Part shown: positions 12,741 to 24,775 of the stretch, one piece after another
Position numbering within the stretch: position 1 is the stretch's first letter
How the letters are laid out: every line of letters begins with the position of its first letter
NCBI GenBank assembly: GCA_016801885.1
Contig: CM028903.1
Span: 19,885,035-19,949,034, forward strand
Direction of reading: 5' to 3'
Length of the DNA: 64,000 nucleotides
Origin: Toxotes chatareus
Taxonomy: Eukaryota; Chordata; Actinopteri; Toxotidae
Program-made: the position numbers and the translations under genes
The notes under the pieces: generated by a model
Told to the model about the DNA's origin: nothing
The model's database searches: none
The model's input: only the letters and a program-made list of their open reading frames with translations

Positions 12741-14138
12741 TTTAGTGGTAACAAGTGTGTGTGAGAGAGTGTGTATGTGTGTGTGTGTGTTGTCTGAGTG
12801 CTGGGGCAGATCAGAAGACTGATCCCACTGGATTTCCTGTTCCTATGGGACACTGATTATGCTTACTGTCACCGAGGAAACCCGTTTTACTTCTGCAGCT
12901 TTTTGCTTGAATGTGAAATATGAAATTGTTGAAATTGTTAAAAAAGAAAACAAAATACCCCCCCCGCCCATTCCTCAAAGGCCATTCACTGATTTCTCTC
13001 CTCATACGCACACAACACCCCAACTGCCAGCCAGTCAAGCAAAGGTGACCTTTGATCTTTTAAAAAGCTGGGTATTAGCTACCTTATCAGTGCCACGCTC
13101 CCCCTGTCACCCCATCTCTTACCCACCCCCATCTTGAATTATAAAAATAACAAAGTGAGAGTGAAAGAAGAGGGTAGGGGGGTGCAGGAGTGTGTGCTGC
13201 TTCTCGCGTTGCATGTAAACCCCGTAAAGTCGGCCGACCGGGGGCTTAGTTGGAAACAAATGCAGCGGCGGTGTGTGTGTGGGTCTGTGTTGAGTTGCCT
13301 TTCAGCTTGTGCCGGCAGGGGGTTATGGGGGTGATGAAGGTGAGGCTGAAGTCAGGTTAGTGTGAGCATGTGCATGTTTTTATGTGTGTAATAATACATT
13401 TGTGTGTGAAGAATTTCCTACCAGTACTTACACTTAGCCACATTACTACAAAAACAGTGAGATGGGGCAAGAAACACAAGAGGTCAAACAAACCAGACCA
13501 GGTTTTAAACAAGGCGACAGCTCAGTCATTTTATATGCAAGTAAATCTGAAAGTCACTGGTCATAATTATCTCTCACTGCACAAAATTGTGCACATGCAT
13601 AACTATGTTGTGTTTGACTGAGGTTAAAATTTTTTGTTCCATATAAGTTTGACTTCCTACCTTCTTTTAATGCATTGCTGCATTTCCACATCTCAGTAAT
13701 TAACTTGATGAGTGCAATGTTAAATTAACTACTATAAGTACAACTGTTAGTGAATGGGTGAAAATCCTCTTAAGCTGCCTAGCCATAGAAAAGTCTGCGG
13801 CTGAAGACCTGGCTGGAATAAAGCCCAATTTTCTTTAATAGTATACAGTTATTTTCTGTACCCAGCTTAATGCCTAATTTACTATGTAGTTCATAAAGAG
13901 ATATATAGTATATACAAAAGAAGAGTAGAAATCATTTAAATGTTACCTGCTTCGTTAAATCAGCCTGTGTGTGAGTTTGGAGGCCTACATGAAGTCTTTT
14001 CTGGGAGGCAAGAATCAGTGAATATAAACAGATGGATGGAGGTCGGTGAAGGTCATTAGGTGCAGGTGAACGCTGCTGCTATAAGCATTCACTCCTCCTG
14101 CATTCCCTGACCTTGACCTTCTGCACAGCCCCTTTCTG

Positions 14139-14139
<1 letters not shown>
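12741..14139. other. Intergenic DNA, no gene seen
   Basis: Short GT run at 12775-12790. Otherwise AT-rich sequence with no coding or structural signal. Confidence 0.5.

Positions 14140-14229
<90 letters not shown>
14140..14229. repeat. (CA)n microsatellite, 45 units
   Basis: Perfect 90-bp CA array, the longest simple repeat in the window. Confidence 0.97.
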
Positions 14230-14230
<1 letters not shown>

Positions 14231-15617
14231 TCCTTCTATTTTCCTCATAGAATATGTTAGAAGCTCACTCCATTAAATCTTTTTCAAAACAAGAAATGTG
14301 TCTGGTGTCTTACTAGTAAAGACACATCCCATATGACCACAGCATCCTCTTTCTGGTTCCACAAACCTCTGTTGTCACATCCTTTTCTTTCTCTTCCTTC
14401 ATTTCCTGTCCCTTTTTCTGCATAAAGATAAAATAACACAGCGCTTTCTCCTAATTTAGTAGTTTGTTACTTGGTCGATTAAAGTAAAATGTTGTTTTTG
14501 ATTAGCTAATTCACGTGCAACAATCACACTTATTCCATGCACAGAATCTTTCTTTTTCTGGATAATATGTTGTTGTTGGAGGCAATGTCACTGTGCCCTC
14601 TGCCCCCCTCCCTCCCTTACTCCTCTCCTCTGTCTCCCCCTCACTTCTCCTATCGCTGCGTCTTCTCTGGCCTTCTATCTGCCCTCTCTCCCATTCTCAT
14701 TCCTCTTCAAAGCCTGGGAGGAGAATAAGCCTGGCCTTGAGTGCCCACTCTCAAGCCACAACAGCTCACACACAGGTGCACGCACACACGCACATCACAG
14801 CAATCTTCAAATTCTTTGCCGAGCTGCATCGGACACTTGTCAGTACCTGCAGTATAGTTCATCTCATTGTACTTTAAAAATACAAAACAGAGAGTTAGTA
14901 AAACATAAGTTATGACATAATGAAGCCTTATTTTTACCTGATTGTATGGAAATGAATCCATACAAACAAATTATTTGTGCATTTCATTTACTTTAATTTA
15001 GCAAGAAAGTTTTTTTGAGATACAACATGTCTGTATGGAAACATAATTTGTTTTTCATATAAGCTGTAACAGGTAGTGACATTGCAGAGAGCTCACTATG
15101 TATGACAACATACTGTATACTGTAACTTTTTAGGAAATAGATTTGTTCATGCATAAAACATGAAATATTATCAGAAATACCTTATGGTAATTTCTGGAGG
15201 GAATGGAGACAAAAGCATCATCGGTTCAGTACTTTTCTTTCTGGGTTTTAATAATAGGTCAGAAGAAAAATAAACATTCAAAGATAAACTATTGGTAGAT
15301 TTTAAATGGTTATTAATGTTTTTACACATGCAGCAGTGAGGACTGCAGGACAGGACAATAAAGAGATAAAGCAAATGTCAACAAAACAATAATAATAATA
15401 TTACATAAGAATATCATGAATGCTCTTCAGGGCTGAAACAAAACTACTGTCTGCACCCTGTTTGCAAACTTCCTCTAAATGACAGACACATTTTCCCATC
15501 ACTTCATAAAAACAATGACACAATGCAGCAAATTCACAGTGACTTAAACATGTTCCATCTTCTCCTATCAAAGTTCTACATATCTGACAGTCCAGTTGTT
15601 TGAGCATAGACATCCTC

Positions 15618-15619
<2 letters not shown>
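14230..15619. other. Intergenic DNA with one protein-like minus frame
   Basis: Pyrimidine-rich stretch at about 14590-14710. On the minus strand, 15630 down to 15401 is open for about 75 codons and reads like real protein (cysteine- and leucine-containing, mixed charge). It begins right at a CA array, with no recognised homologue and no clear gene structure. Confidence 0.3.

Positions 15620-15694
<75 letters not shown>
15620..15694. repeat. (CA)n microsatellite, about 37 units
   Basis: Perfect CA array of 75 bp. Confidence 0.97.
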
Positions 15695-15696
<2 letters not shown>

Positions 15697-18600
15697 TTCC
15701 GTTTCACCCTGCTCTGAACCCGTTCTCTGTCCACCGTGCAGAAAGCTAAATAAACATATGTGGCGAGTCATTCCCAGAGTGCCCCACTGCCACCGCCACC
15801 GCTCACCCACCCGCCCACCTACCGGCCCACCACCCTTTACACCCCCACAACCCCTTTCCCCCTTAAACCCCTCCACCTCCATCCAACCCCTCTTCTACAC
15901 TCGGGTTTCACCCCTCGGCTTCCTGCTGCTCCCAGTCACGCTGACACACACTCTTACACTCAACCTATTGACTGTTGTAGGAGCAGCGGTTGAAGAGGTT
16001 CTCTCATTATTTGCTTAAGTAAAAGCAGCAATATCATTATTTAAGAAATACTCCATTACAGGTAGAGGTCCAGGTAAGTAAATGTACAAAAATATTGGTA
16101 GGTAATATGCTTTCAGTATAAAAAGTATTCGCTATGCAGAATAGTCTGTTGGGAGGTTTATCTTAATGTATTACATACTGTATTGATGATGAGCATTTCA
16201 CCTTCATCAATACAGCAAGTTTTATAAGATCATGACACTTTTCAGTCCGTAAAGTAAGCTGTCAAACAAATGTATTGGAGGACAATAAAAAAGTACAACA
16301 CAGTATTTCACTATGAAATGTATTGGAGTAGAAGTAATAAGTAGCCTAAAAATGAAAATAAGCAAAGTATAAATACTTCAGATTTGTACTTAAGTACAGT
16401 ACATTTAAACTGTTACTGAGTGTGAGAAATCCTTCAGGCTTAAACACCTTGTTTTATTATTTTAAGGAAGTCGATGCCAAAGTTCCAATGCAACTTCTAT
16501 GATTTAAGAGTTAAACCATCAAAGCATTATATAGTTTTTCACACAGTATTTTTTCTGACTTATTCAACCTTGTTTCAAAGACGTTGAAAACTCTGACAGT
16601 AAAACACATGGTGATGCAATGGAAACTGGCATCATGTCTCCCTCCTAGCTGAATTTGGAAAAAATATATTTTTTCCGTCTGAATATGACATTAGGTAAAT
16701 TGAGTTTGAAGTAAGTAAAGTTTTTTTTTTTTTTTTTTTTTTTTACAGTGTGTGTGTGAGTGAAAGTAGATACACTCGTGTGGATCCACTGCATGCGCTG
16801 TCTTTCAGGGTCAATTCAATCTCAGTTCAGGAGGTGAACGGAAATTCCAATTCAGCAGCGAGCATTTCACATTTCATACCTGGAAACTGAAGCTAAGGGG
16901 CACTTTAGGATCACTTAAAGGTTCATTCTCCCCTCAATGCCAAAAGGACAGAGAGACAGATAGATAGATAAAACTTCGAAACTCGAAATAAAACTTCTTG
17001 CAGTCATGTAAACCTCCACAGCAGAGACACTAATCTTCTCCCCCTGTCTCTCTCTCTCTCTCTCTCTCCTCTCTGGCAGTGGGCTGGGGTCGCAGGATTA
17101 CTTTCTGTCAGCAGTGTGACAGCTGTGTACATCTGGTTGTGTAGGGGCCTCTTACAGCTCAATCCACACATCGTTTTGCCGGTGTCTGGGCCTCCGGACT
17201 CACTGCCACTGCTCACCTCATTACCGACCGAGCCACACCTCCATCTGTCCTCCTAATATCTAAATCCTGCTGCAGATTAGGGGAGAAGTCTGGGTGGGGG
17301 GTGGGGTGGGGGTGGATGGGGGAGAGGGGAAATGAGATCCAGGAGGAAGGGTTTGTGCGTGGCACATGAGGTTTTATTAATGATCTCTTGGGTTGTGTGG
17401 TGGTGAGGTGGTGCTGCTTCTTGGGTTTGTGCATTGTGGCACGTTGGGGGCTTGTGACTACCACTGAGCTTTGTGTATGTGTGTGATGAGGAGGACAAAC
17501 AGATCCAGACAGAAACAGAGAGAGGTCTCATAATCCCCCCTTTTCTTGAAGTTTATATTCGCCTCAAAATTAATGACGGTCAGTTGCACAGAGCTCTTCC
17601 TGTAAATATTCATCTTCATTTGTTTTGTACTTAAAGGATAAGTCAGGCAATATTCTAAACACCCATGTTTATTATTTTCAACAAATCCCATGAAAATATC
17701 GCCACAATAAACTGATCTTATTATCAAATATTTCTTGCTTAGCCAAAGCTTGATGGAAAGCCTTATTCCTCTGTGCATAGAGCTTTATCTTTGTCTAAAG
17801 ACTATTAAAAACACATCTGAGAGTCACACTGTTGCACTGAGTCACATGTTTCATCATTACAGTGAACATGGATATCCCACATATACCCATGACTGAAAAT
17901 AATTCCCAACAAATACACTATTTATTTTTGTTTGAGAAAGCTTTGCTAAAAACTACAGTCTCCAGCTGTTCAGGGAGATTCATTTGCTCTTTGAAAATGA
18001 AATTATATATTAGTGACCGGTTTTTAAAGATTAGCCTCATCAGTGCAAATGAATAGTGAGTCAGAAAATATTGAGAGACAGACTAACATGGATATTGTTG
18101 CTTTTTGGTCCATTCTTGTAATTTGTTTAGAATAAAAACATACATTGAATAAAACAGAATATCATGGAGATGTATCTGGTTATATGTTAAAACAGGATTT
18201 AGTCATTTTTAACACGTAAAATGATGGTCTTTACAATTTTGAAAATTTCTGCATCACAGGGTAGTAGCAGTGGTTTAAAAAACAATTTCACCATAAAGTT
18301 CACAGAGTACAATCAATATGGTTCAGTTTCTAACACATAACATGTTTTTTTTTCTGGGGCAAATTAAAACTGATTACTGTTTTTAAAAATCAGGCTTACC
18401 AGAAACATAATTCCACCAACTCCGAGAGTGTGGCCAGTAAAGTGAAATTATCAATTATTACTATTATTATTATTGTTGTTGTTTTTTTGCTAAGAGCCAG
18501 GAAAATAAAAATGACACAGTGATAATTAAATAGCAGTTAGTGGAAAGGGAGATGTAAACAATCTGCTGCTTTTGATTTAAAGTTAGCAATTTAATGTTAA

Positions 18601-18770
18601 TGTCAACATGAACAAGGTTAAAAACACATTTTCTTTTTATTACATTTATTTTTAGCAAAAATAAGATAAGAAACTCTTGGTATTAATCTGAAAAGTCTGG
18701 CTTAGCAGCAAAATCCGAGCCAAATACTTCCTGTTAAGATTATTCATTCTCCACTTTATCTTCAAAGTCT
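15695..18770. other. Intergenic DNA, no gene seen
   Basis: Contains a 24-base poly(T) at 16721-16744, a (TC)n run at 17047-17068 and, from about 17631, 'taaaggataagtc' text typical of a dispersed fish repeat end. The GC-richer 17040-17480 stretch has only incidental open frames. Confidence 0.45.
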
Positions 18771-18776
18771 TTGCTG

Positions 18777-19295
18777 ATGGACATCATTTGGTTTCTAGTC
18801 AAGGTTGGATGTGACCATGAAACAAAGATAAGCGTGGTTCGATTTTATGTGTCAGTGACTGACTCACTGTTTAAGCTTTGTGAGAGCAAATCACTAAAAA
18901 TCTCTGCAGCGTGTTTTGCAGTGTCTCTGCCGCTGAGGAACTTTTGGAACTGCATGAAGCACTGCAGCAACATGGAGATGGTTTTCTCTGTTTTACTTGC
19001 AACACTTTCAGATATTACATCATTTTTTTTAAAGATGAAGTTAATCACTTTCATGAGCAAGCTGAGAAGAAGAGTGCTAAAACACCCCCAGGAAATTATA
19101 AAGCAGATTTTGTGGAAACATGCTGAAATGCGTGCTCTCAATATTTTTCTTGATCTTCTAAAATCAGCAATAAAGCATTCAACATTTTCACTTCAGGCAG
19201 TTGCTGAAAATAAATTCAGTGTTTTTCTTTTTTTTTTCTTTTCTAAATTGACTATCCAATTAAAATTGCAATATTTCATGTTATTTTGTCATTAA
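18777..19295 (+). other. Unexplained 172-codon open frame
   Basis: An ATG-started frame of about 172 codons in AT-rich DNA, where long open frames are unlikely by chance. The opposite strand is also open at 18845-19141. The translation is leucine/phenylalanine/lysine-rich and ends in a phenylalanine run from a poly(T) tract. I recognise no domain, and there is no promoter or poly(A) context. It may be a decayed coding fragment or chance. Confidence 0.15.
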
Positions 19296-20393
19296 AGTCC
19301 ATAAATCAAAAAGGAGTAAAGATCAGACAGAAACAAGAAACATTTAGGCTCAATTCTATTTTCCTGTAATTATTAGATAACACAAAATAACTGTTGTGTG
19401 TGGGATTGGACAGATCTTATGATTATGAATACGTATTAAATACTGTAGAAATAAAAAATAATGTGTTTCTTTGTTTTGTCACATAGTACGCACTTCTGAT
19501 GTTAAATATGGTTGAATTATAATAAATCTGTGGTCAAATTATAATGTTTTGAGAGACGTGAGAAGATGTTGTGTGTGTGTGTAGAATGTGTGTTTTTCTT
19601 TAAAAGATGAGTGTGTAACTTCTTATCACCCAGACAGATTATACAGCTATCAGCCAATTCAAGAACACACTGTAATGACAAGTTAGGAATGTGTTTAGGT
19701 TACACAGAGTCAGGCCTTTTATCAAAGACAGACGAGAATGGCTCTCTGACTTTAAAATAAACACACAATATGTTTAAATAGGGATTATGTCTCTCGCTGC
19801 CTTCACTGACAGCAGTGTTCTTCACTGGTGATCCTGTGGTGCAAACTTTGTACGTTTCCAATATAAATGGTATCACGTTGCCACCTGGTGGTCGAAGTAG
19901 TATTTCAACAGAATTTTTCTTTCTTTCTTTTTAAATTTGATTTTATATCATCATTACTATATCATTATTTAATTGTATGCATTTAATTGTTCTAGACTAC
20001 AAGAATTTGGCACAAAACATAAATCACATTTAAATAAAAACAAATTTCTAAATACTTATAACAAATATTGTTTGAACAAAGAACAAATAATATATTTTTA
20101 TTATTACTTTACAGTTACTATCTGTTAATTTTTTTGCACTATTCATCTTTGTCTTTTGAGTGTTTTTTAAATATATTTTTAAATATATTTGTTACATAAA
20201 TTTTTTTTTGTTTATGTTGAAAAGGGACTTTTGCTTCTAAAAACAGCCACATATAGAGCAGCAGTGCAGCAGCCTGTCTCAAGTCTTCTTCTTCTTCTTG
20301 TTTTGTCGAGTGCACCGCTGATAACATGGCCCATCAGATGTCGTGGGAAAGAAAAACAAACTAAAGGTTTAGGGCTGTACACAAAAAAAACAG
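19296..20393. other. AT-rich upstream flank of mrps22
   Basis: Strongly AT-rich sequence with short T and A runs. 'aatataaatggtatcacgttgccacctggtggtcgaag' text lies near 19860-19900, with no gene signal. Confidence 0.45.
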
Positions 20394-20475
20394 ACTACAT
20401 TTCCCATGACCGCTTCGCTCTTTCACTGTGGGGTAAAAGGTCAGGTCACGATGACGTAATAACAAACATGGCGGC
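20394..20475 (+). promoter_or_regulatory. mrps22: mrps22 core promoter elements
   Basis: Seen: ACTACATTTCCCATGA at 20394-20409, one base off the ZNF143/SBS consensus (ACTACAATTCCCA). TGACGTAA, a CRE-like site, is at 20452-20459. ACATGGCGGCGC at 20466-20477 is a YY1-type motif that overlaps the start codon. No TATA box is seen. This set is typical of housekeeping and nuclear-encoded mitochondrial genes; use of these sites here is inferred. Confidence 0.55.
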
Positions 20476-23400
20476 GCTCGGTACAGCGCGATGCTTATTT
20501 CGGAGCTACTCTCGGGTGAAAAATGTGCAGAGGAGCAAAGAAATATTGATCAGATGTAGCGTCAGGGCGCTTTGCAGTGGGACACAGGACAGCGGTATGT
20601 TTTAATGCAGTGAATATCACCTTAGTTTGAATCGCTTTGATAACTGTAACACTGACCTTGCAGCATGTTTCGTTAGCCTCCGTATTCGCAGTGCGGACGT
20701 CAATCTCGCTCGGCACATCTGAGTGGTTTAATCTTGAATAACCTATTGGCAGAGATACATACATTACATACATTTGCTGTTGTCCATGAAGAGCCGGCAC
20801 TTTTGTAATAGGCTAAATGTTTAATTTTCTACAGCTGCAGTTAAACATGGCATTATTTGGCATTTTTAATACAAGCTAGAAGAGGACAGATCTCTTGTAC
20901 AACTAACAAGTTATACCTCCATTCCAGTCCAGTCTTGACCATAACATGTTATTATAGCAACAAACAATGTTTGTAAGAACTGTACAAACTATGAACTAGA
21001 GTAATTTTCTCCACAGCTGTCTCAGACAGTGCAAAGCCCCAGTTCACAGATCCAGCTGTGCAGGACATCCTCACCAGGATAACGGGCCTGGACCTGCAGA
21101 AAGTGTTCCGACCCATTCAACAGGAGCTGAAGCCGCCCACATATAAACTCATGACAGATGAACAACTGGAGCAGGTGCCCTTGACATAAACCATAATATG
21201 CCCTCTCAGTCTCTTACACACATCTAAGTAATACTTACGTCACACAGTCACTCGTGTGTGTTTCCAGGCCGTCAAGGTAGCCACAGAGCAGGCTAAGAAG
21301 CTGCTGCAGATGCCCCCTGTCCTGCCGGAGAGGAAGCCCATCAACGATGTGCTGTCTGAGGATAAGATCCTGGATGGCATGGACACAGCCAAATACGTCT
21401 TCACCGACATCACCTACAACATCCCACACAGGGTATACACATGTTGCTTTACTTTTGTGTATAGCAGGAGGTTAGATGGGTGATTTCTTGACATAAGCCA
21501 CAGTACAATTAATGAGTCAGTTCTATCTAAGGTCAGGTTGTAGATGTGAATTTAGCGGATTGAGTGTTTGTGTATTAAATTTTTACATTCTTTTAAGTGT
21601 GAAATTCAGTCGGACTCATTTTTGCTTTTAATGTCTATAACAAATATTTCAAAGACTTAAATTTAACTTGATTAAGCTTACAAATCCTGGATTATCTAAG
21701 GCTTAGTTTTGTGATTTGTAGATAGTTTAAGGAGCTTTACATTTCTGTTCCTCACCTTTACAAACTGTCGGTGTGTTTTCAGGAGAGGTTCATTGTTGTA
21801 CGGGAGCCTAATGGGACTCTCAGGAAGGCGACCTGGGAGGAGAGAGACCGGCTCGTTCAGGTCTACTTTCCCAAGGAAGTACGCAAGCTTGAACCCCCCC
21901 TCATGTTCAAGGAGGAAAACCTCAAGGTGGGAAATGGCAAATTCTGACAATATTAATCATTTGGATCATCGGAGGCTGTTACTCCCTGCCACCTAAGTGA
22001 CCGAAACAGTAACAACACTCACATCTTTCTTTCATCTGTTTTACTAGTAATGTTCATGATGGCTCAGTTCTACGTATATAAGTCTGTCAGTGAGCCACCA
22101 TGCACAACACCAGGACCCTGAAACTGGGGCAGCTAAATGAAGTTCAGCCGTTCAGCCAAGAAACATGAAATGTGATTTTTTTCAAATCAGATCCACACCA
22201 CATTTGGAGGTGGTTGCCATACCAACAACACAACACCAAATCCAGAGTGACAATAGCTATGTAGCCACTGAGACCTACATCATTACTACAGCAACCCATG
22301 CAGATAGGTTGGTGATGTCTGGACACACAAATCCTATCTGATCACTTGTCAACAGCGCAGTCGGTCCTAAAGATTCAATTTGAAAAACAAGTCTGATTTG
22401 CCTGCAGTTTGAACAAAGCCTTTGTGCCACCAGCTGTTTATCTCAACAGACCAGCTCCTAATGTCGGCATAATGGCAGTGGATGGAAACTTGGATTCATT
22501 CATATTTTATTCAGAGGGGTTTTTCAAAATTCTGTGAGAATTTGCTCTACGTTTGGACGGAAATCCAGCAAACAATGACCATATGTCTCGATAAGGTGCT
22601 TACATGCCATTGTGTTCTGGTGTTTGGAATTATTGAGAAAAGAGCTAATACATATTTCTGATTGGATGTGATATTTTCAAGCACAAAGATAAGAGGAGAA
22701 TAGCCATAAGCTGTCTGCAAGTAATACAACTTCATGATAGAGGTCGAAGCTTTAATCTCCTGACGGGAGAGCAAATGCATGATGTCAAGTGAGGTTTGTG
22801 AACACACACACACACACACGGTCCTGAGAAAAGGTCTAATCAGGCATAATAAGTGAAAACACCTGTGTCTGTGTCCAGTGAGTATGTTGGAGCTAAAGTT
22901 TTCACTTTTCGGACCCATTTTATACTTTTCTCTCTCTGTCTCTCTCTGTTAGATGGTGTTTTCCCAGGACCGACACGAGGATGTGTTGAACCTGTGTCTG
23001 GCCCAATTTGAACCAGACTCTTCAGAATACATCAGGGTAAGATGACATTGAGGTTCTTGTTATTTTGACCTGATCACCAACCTCACTGAAATCTGTAGAA
23101 TGTACACAGTCTGTTAAACCATGACATTTTCTGAGTCTGTTTCTGTATTTTCTTTGGATCATCTGATACAGAGAGTTAAATGGAAAGAGAAAGTGGATTG
23201 GGAAGTTTCTGAATTTCACGTGAAGAGTATTGTGCTACATTTAGATACATGCTGCCACCTATGAGGACGTGGACAAGCACAGCAAATACGAGCTGCTGCG
23301 ATCCACCAGACACTTCGGAGGCATGGCCTGGTACCTGGTCAACATTCGCAGGGTAGACGGGCTCATCGTGGACATGCTGAATAGAGATCTGTGAGTTTGT

Positions 23401-24305
23401 CTGTGGTGTGAGAATAATGCATGCATGTTTAATACTGGTATGAGAGACTGTTTTTTTCAGACTGGCAGATCTGACTTATGGCAAAGAGCTCTGACCTAAG
23501 CCCCTGATGTGTGTGTGTTTGTGTGCGTCTCCAGGCTGCAAGATGCCGTGAGCCTAGTGTGTCTGTTCCACATGGTCCACCCCCACAGTGAGTCAGCCCA
23601 GGAAGCTGCCAGCCAGCAGGCCACTGGCATAGACTTGCTTAAGGTGAGAGGAACTCAACCCTGAACAGAAATATCTGCTCACTCCTTGCTCCTCTTTTCC
23701 ACCTTTATTCACTGAGCTGAGTGTATATAAAACACTGCCATTTGATCCTGAAATCGTCCAGGTCACATAAGGTGTGTCCCCAAGGCATTAGGGTAAATCA
23801 GGAGTCAGTGTAGCTCTCGAGAGGTCAAGTCAAGGCTGTCTCATCTAAGGTTTCCTGTGTGAGAGGCTTTGGTTTTGCTCCATCGTGGGAACTGGGGGGC
23901 CCGGCTCAGGACACATCGCGTCTCATTAGCCCCTTGCCCTTGAAACAGTGGGGAGGGACATTGAGAATGACAGCCATTTAATATGAAAGGTTAGCTCCAG
24001 GAGACACGGGTGTATGTCTGTCTGCTGCAGTCACTGTCACGCAAGGCCTCACATTTAGTCATGCTCGACTGTGGAGAACTTTCTAAGGTGTTATTTTTCC
24101 AAGTCTGCTACTAAAAACAGAACATTTTTATGCACAGCCCCACCATCAAAGTAATTGGGGTGACCTCTTTCGCTCTCTGTGTTTTACTGACCTCTGACCC
24201 TTGTCCCTGCAGATCTATGCCCAGAAGGAGTCCCAGAGGTCGGGCTACATCGAGCTGGTCCTGCAGGCGTATGAACAGACGGCTGCTGAAGACTCCGCTC
24301 CCTGA
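20468..24305 (+). CDS. mrps22: Mitochondrial small ribosomal subunit protein mS22
   Basis: Component of the mitoribosome 28S subunit, acting in the matrix. Eight coding exons with GT-AG junctions and consistent phases: 20468-20594, 21017-21174, 21268-21432, 21783-21926, 22953-23036, 23245-23390, 23535-23643, 24213-24305. Together they give 341 residues plus TGA, close to the human length of about 360. The N-terminus (MAALGTARCLFRSYSRVKN) is arginine-rich with no acidic residue in its first 20, as expected of a mitochondrial presequence. Hallmark family stretches include VFRPIQQELKPPTYKLMTD (exon 2), KYVFTDITYNIPHR (exon 3) and RSTRHFGGMAWYLVNIRR (exon 6). No frameshift or stop is seen. The 3' UTR ends after AATAAA at 24637-24642, tail to tail with copb2. 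Identification is from remembered family sequence and the copb2/rbp2 neighbourhood. Confidence 0.95.
22090..22440. repeat. Probable MITE-like repeat in mrps22 intron 4
   Basis: Text of the type 'aaatcagatccacaccacatttgg' with 'aagtctgatttgcctgcagtttgaac' resembles a dispersed fish element that uses repeated 'aaatctgattt' words. It lies inside intron 4 (21927-22952). Ends and family are not determined. A short CA run is at 22801-22820. Confidence 0.35.
23760..24090. other. Candidate regulatory block in mrps22 intron 7
   Basis: High-complexity, GC-balanced sequence within intron 7 (23644-24212), with CTCATTAG and TTTAATAT homeobox-like cores and several CpGs. It is unlike the repeat-rich introns around it. 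In mammals, non-coding elements acting on FOXL2 have been reported within MRPS22; equivalence here is inference. Confidence 0.25.
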
Positions 24306-24636
24306 GAGACTTGCTCCTAGATGGAAATATACAAAATTCATCCACAAGGAGGACCAGAAACCACGTCCTGAAGAACAGACTGAAAATCACCCCCCATATT
24401 TAAGATATGACAGCATTTACTGTTCTTCCACTGTTTGGGTCCAAGAGTAATATGTGCTTCTGGACTTAAAGGACATCTATACACTTCACAGTCGTCAATT
24501 TGAAGAACCTGCTTCAAAACATCTTGTGTGATGCACAAAGTTTGTCATTTATTCATGTAGGGAAATTATCTGTATGTGTTACTACCTTTGGAGCTGTGAA
24601 TCAAACCTGAAGTGTCCAGTTAAATGATGTACATAA

Positions 24637-24642
24637 AATAAA
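24637..24642 (+). terminator. mrps22: mrps22 poly(A) signal
   Basis: AATAAA located about 330 bp after the stop codon and followed by T/G-rich sequence ('ttgtacttatgtgatgtgt'), as expected for 3' end processing. Confidence 0.75.
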
Positions 24643-24769
24643 GCAAGATCTTTGTACTTATGTGATGTGTAGCTTGAGTAAAAGGACTGGAGTCCTGGAT
24701 AACATGGCAGGCTTTGAAAGACATGTATTTCATTCACTTTTCAAGTCCAGATACACAGTACCATTTTAG

Positions 24770-24775
24770 TTTATT
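24770..24775 (-). terminator. copb2: copb2 poly(A) signal
   Basis: AATAAA on the minus strand, about 900 nt after the copb2 stop. It is the last such hexamer before the mrps22 3' end, leaving about 130 bp between the two opposing signals. A further minus-strand AATAAA at 24548-24553 lies inside the mrps22 3' UTR and could give overlapping transcripts. Confidence 0.5.

Noticed and set aside
14015..14248. Cys-Val repeat 'proteins' across CA/GT arrays (also at 4405, 9633, 15401-15882)
   Set aside because: Dinucleotide repeats are open in several frames; the Cys-Val or Thr-His repeats are artefacts.
9682..15694. Regularly repeated units that might suggest a CRISPR-like array
   Set aside because: They are simple CA microsatellites with no unit-spacer structure, in a vertebrate genome.
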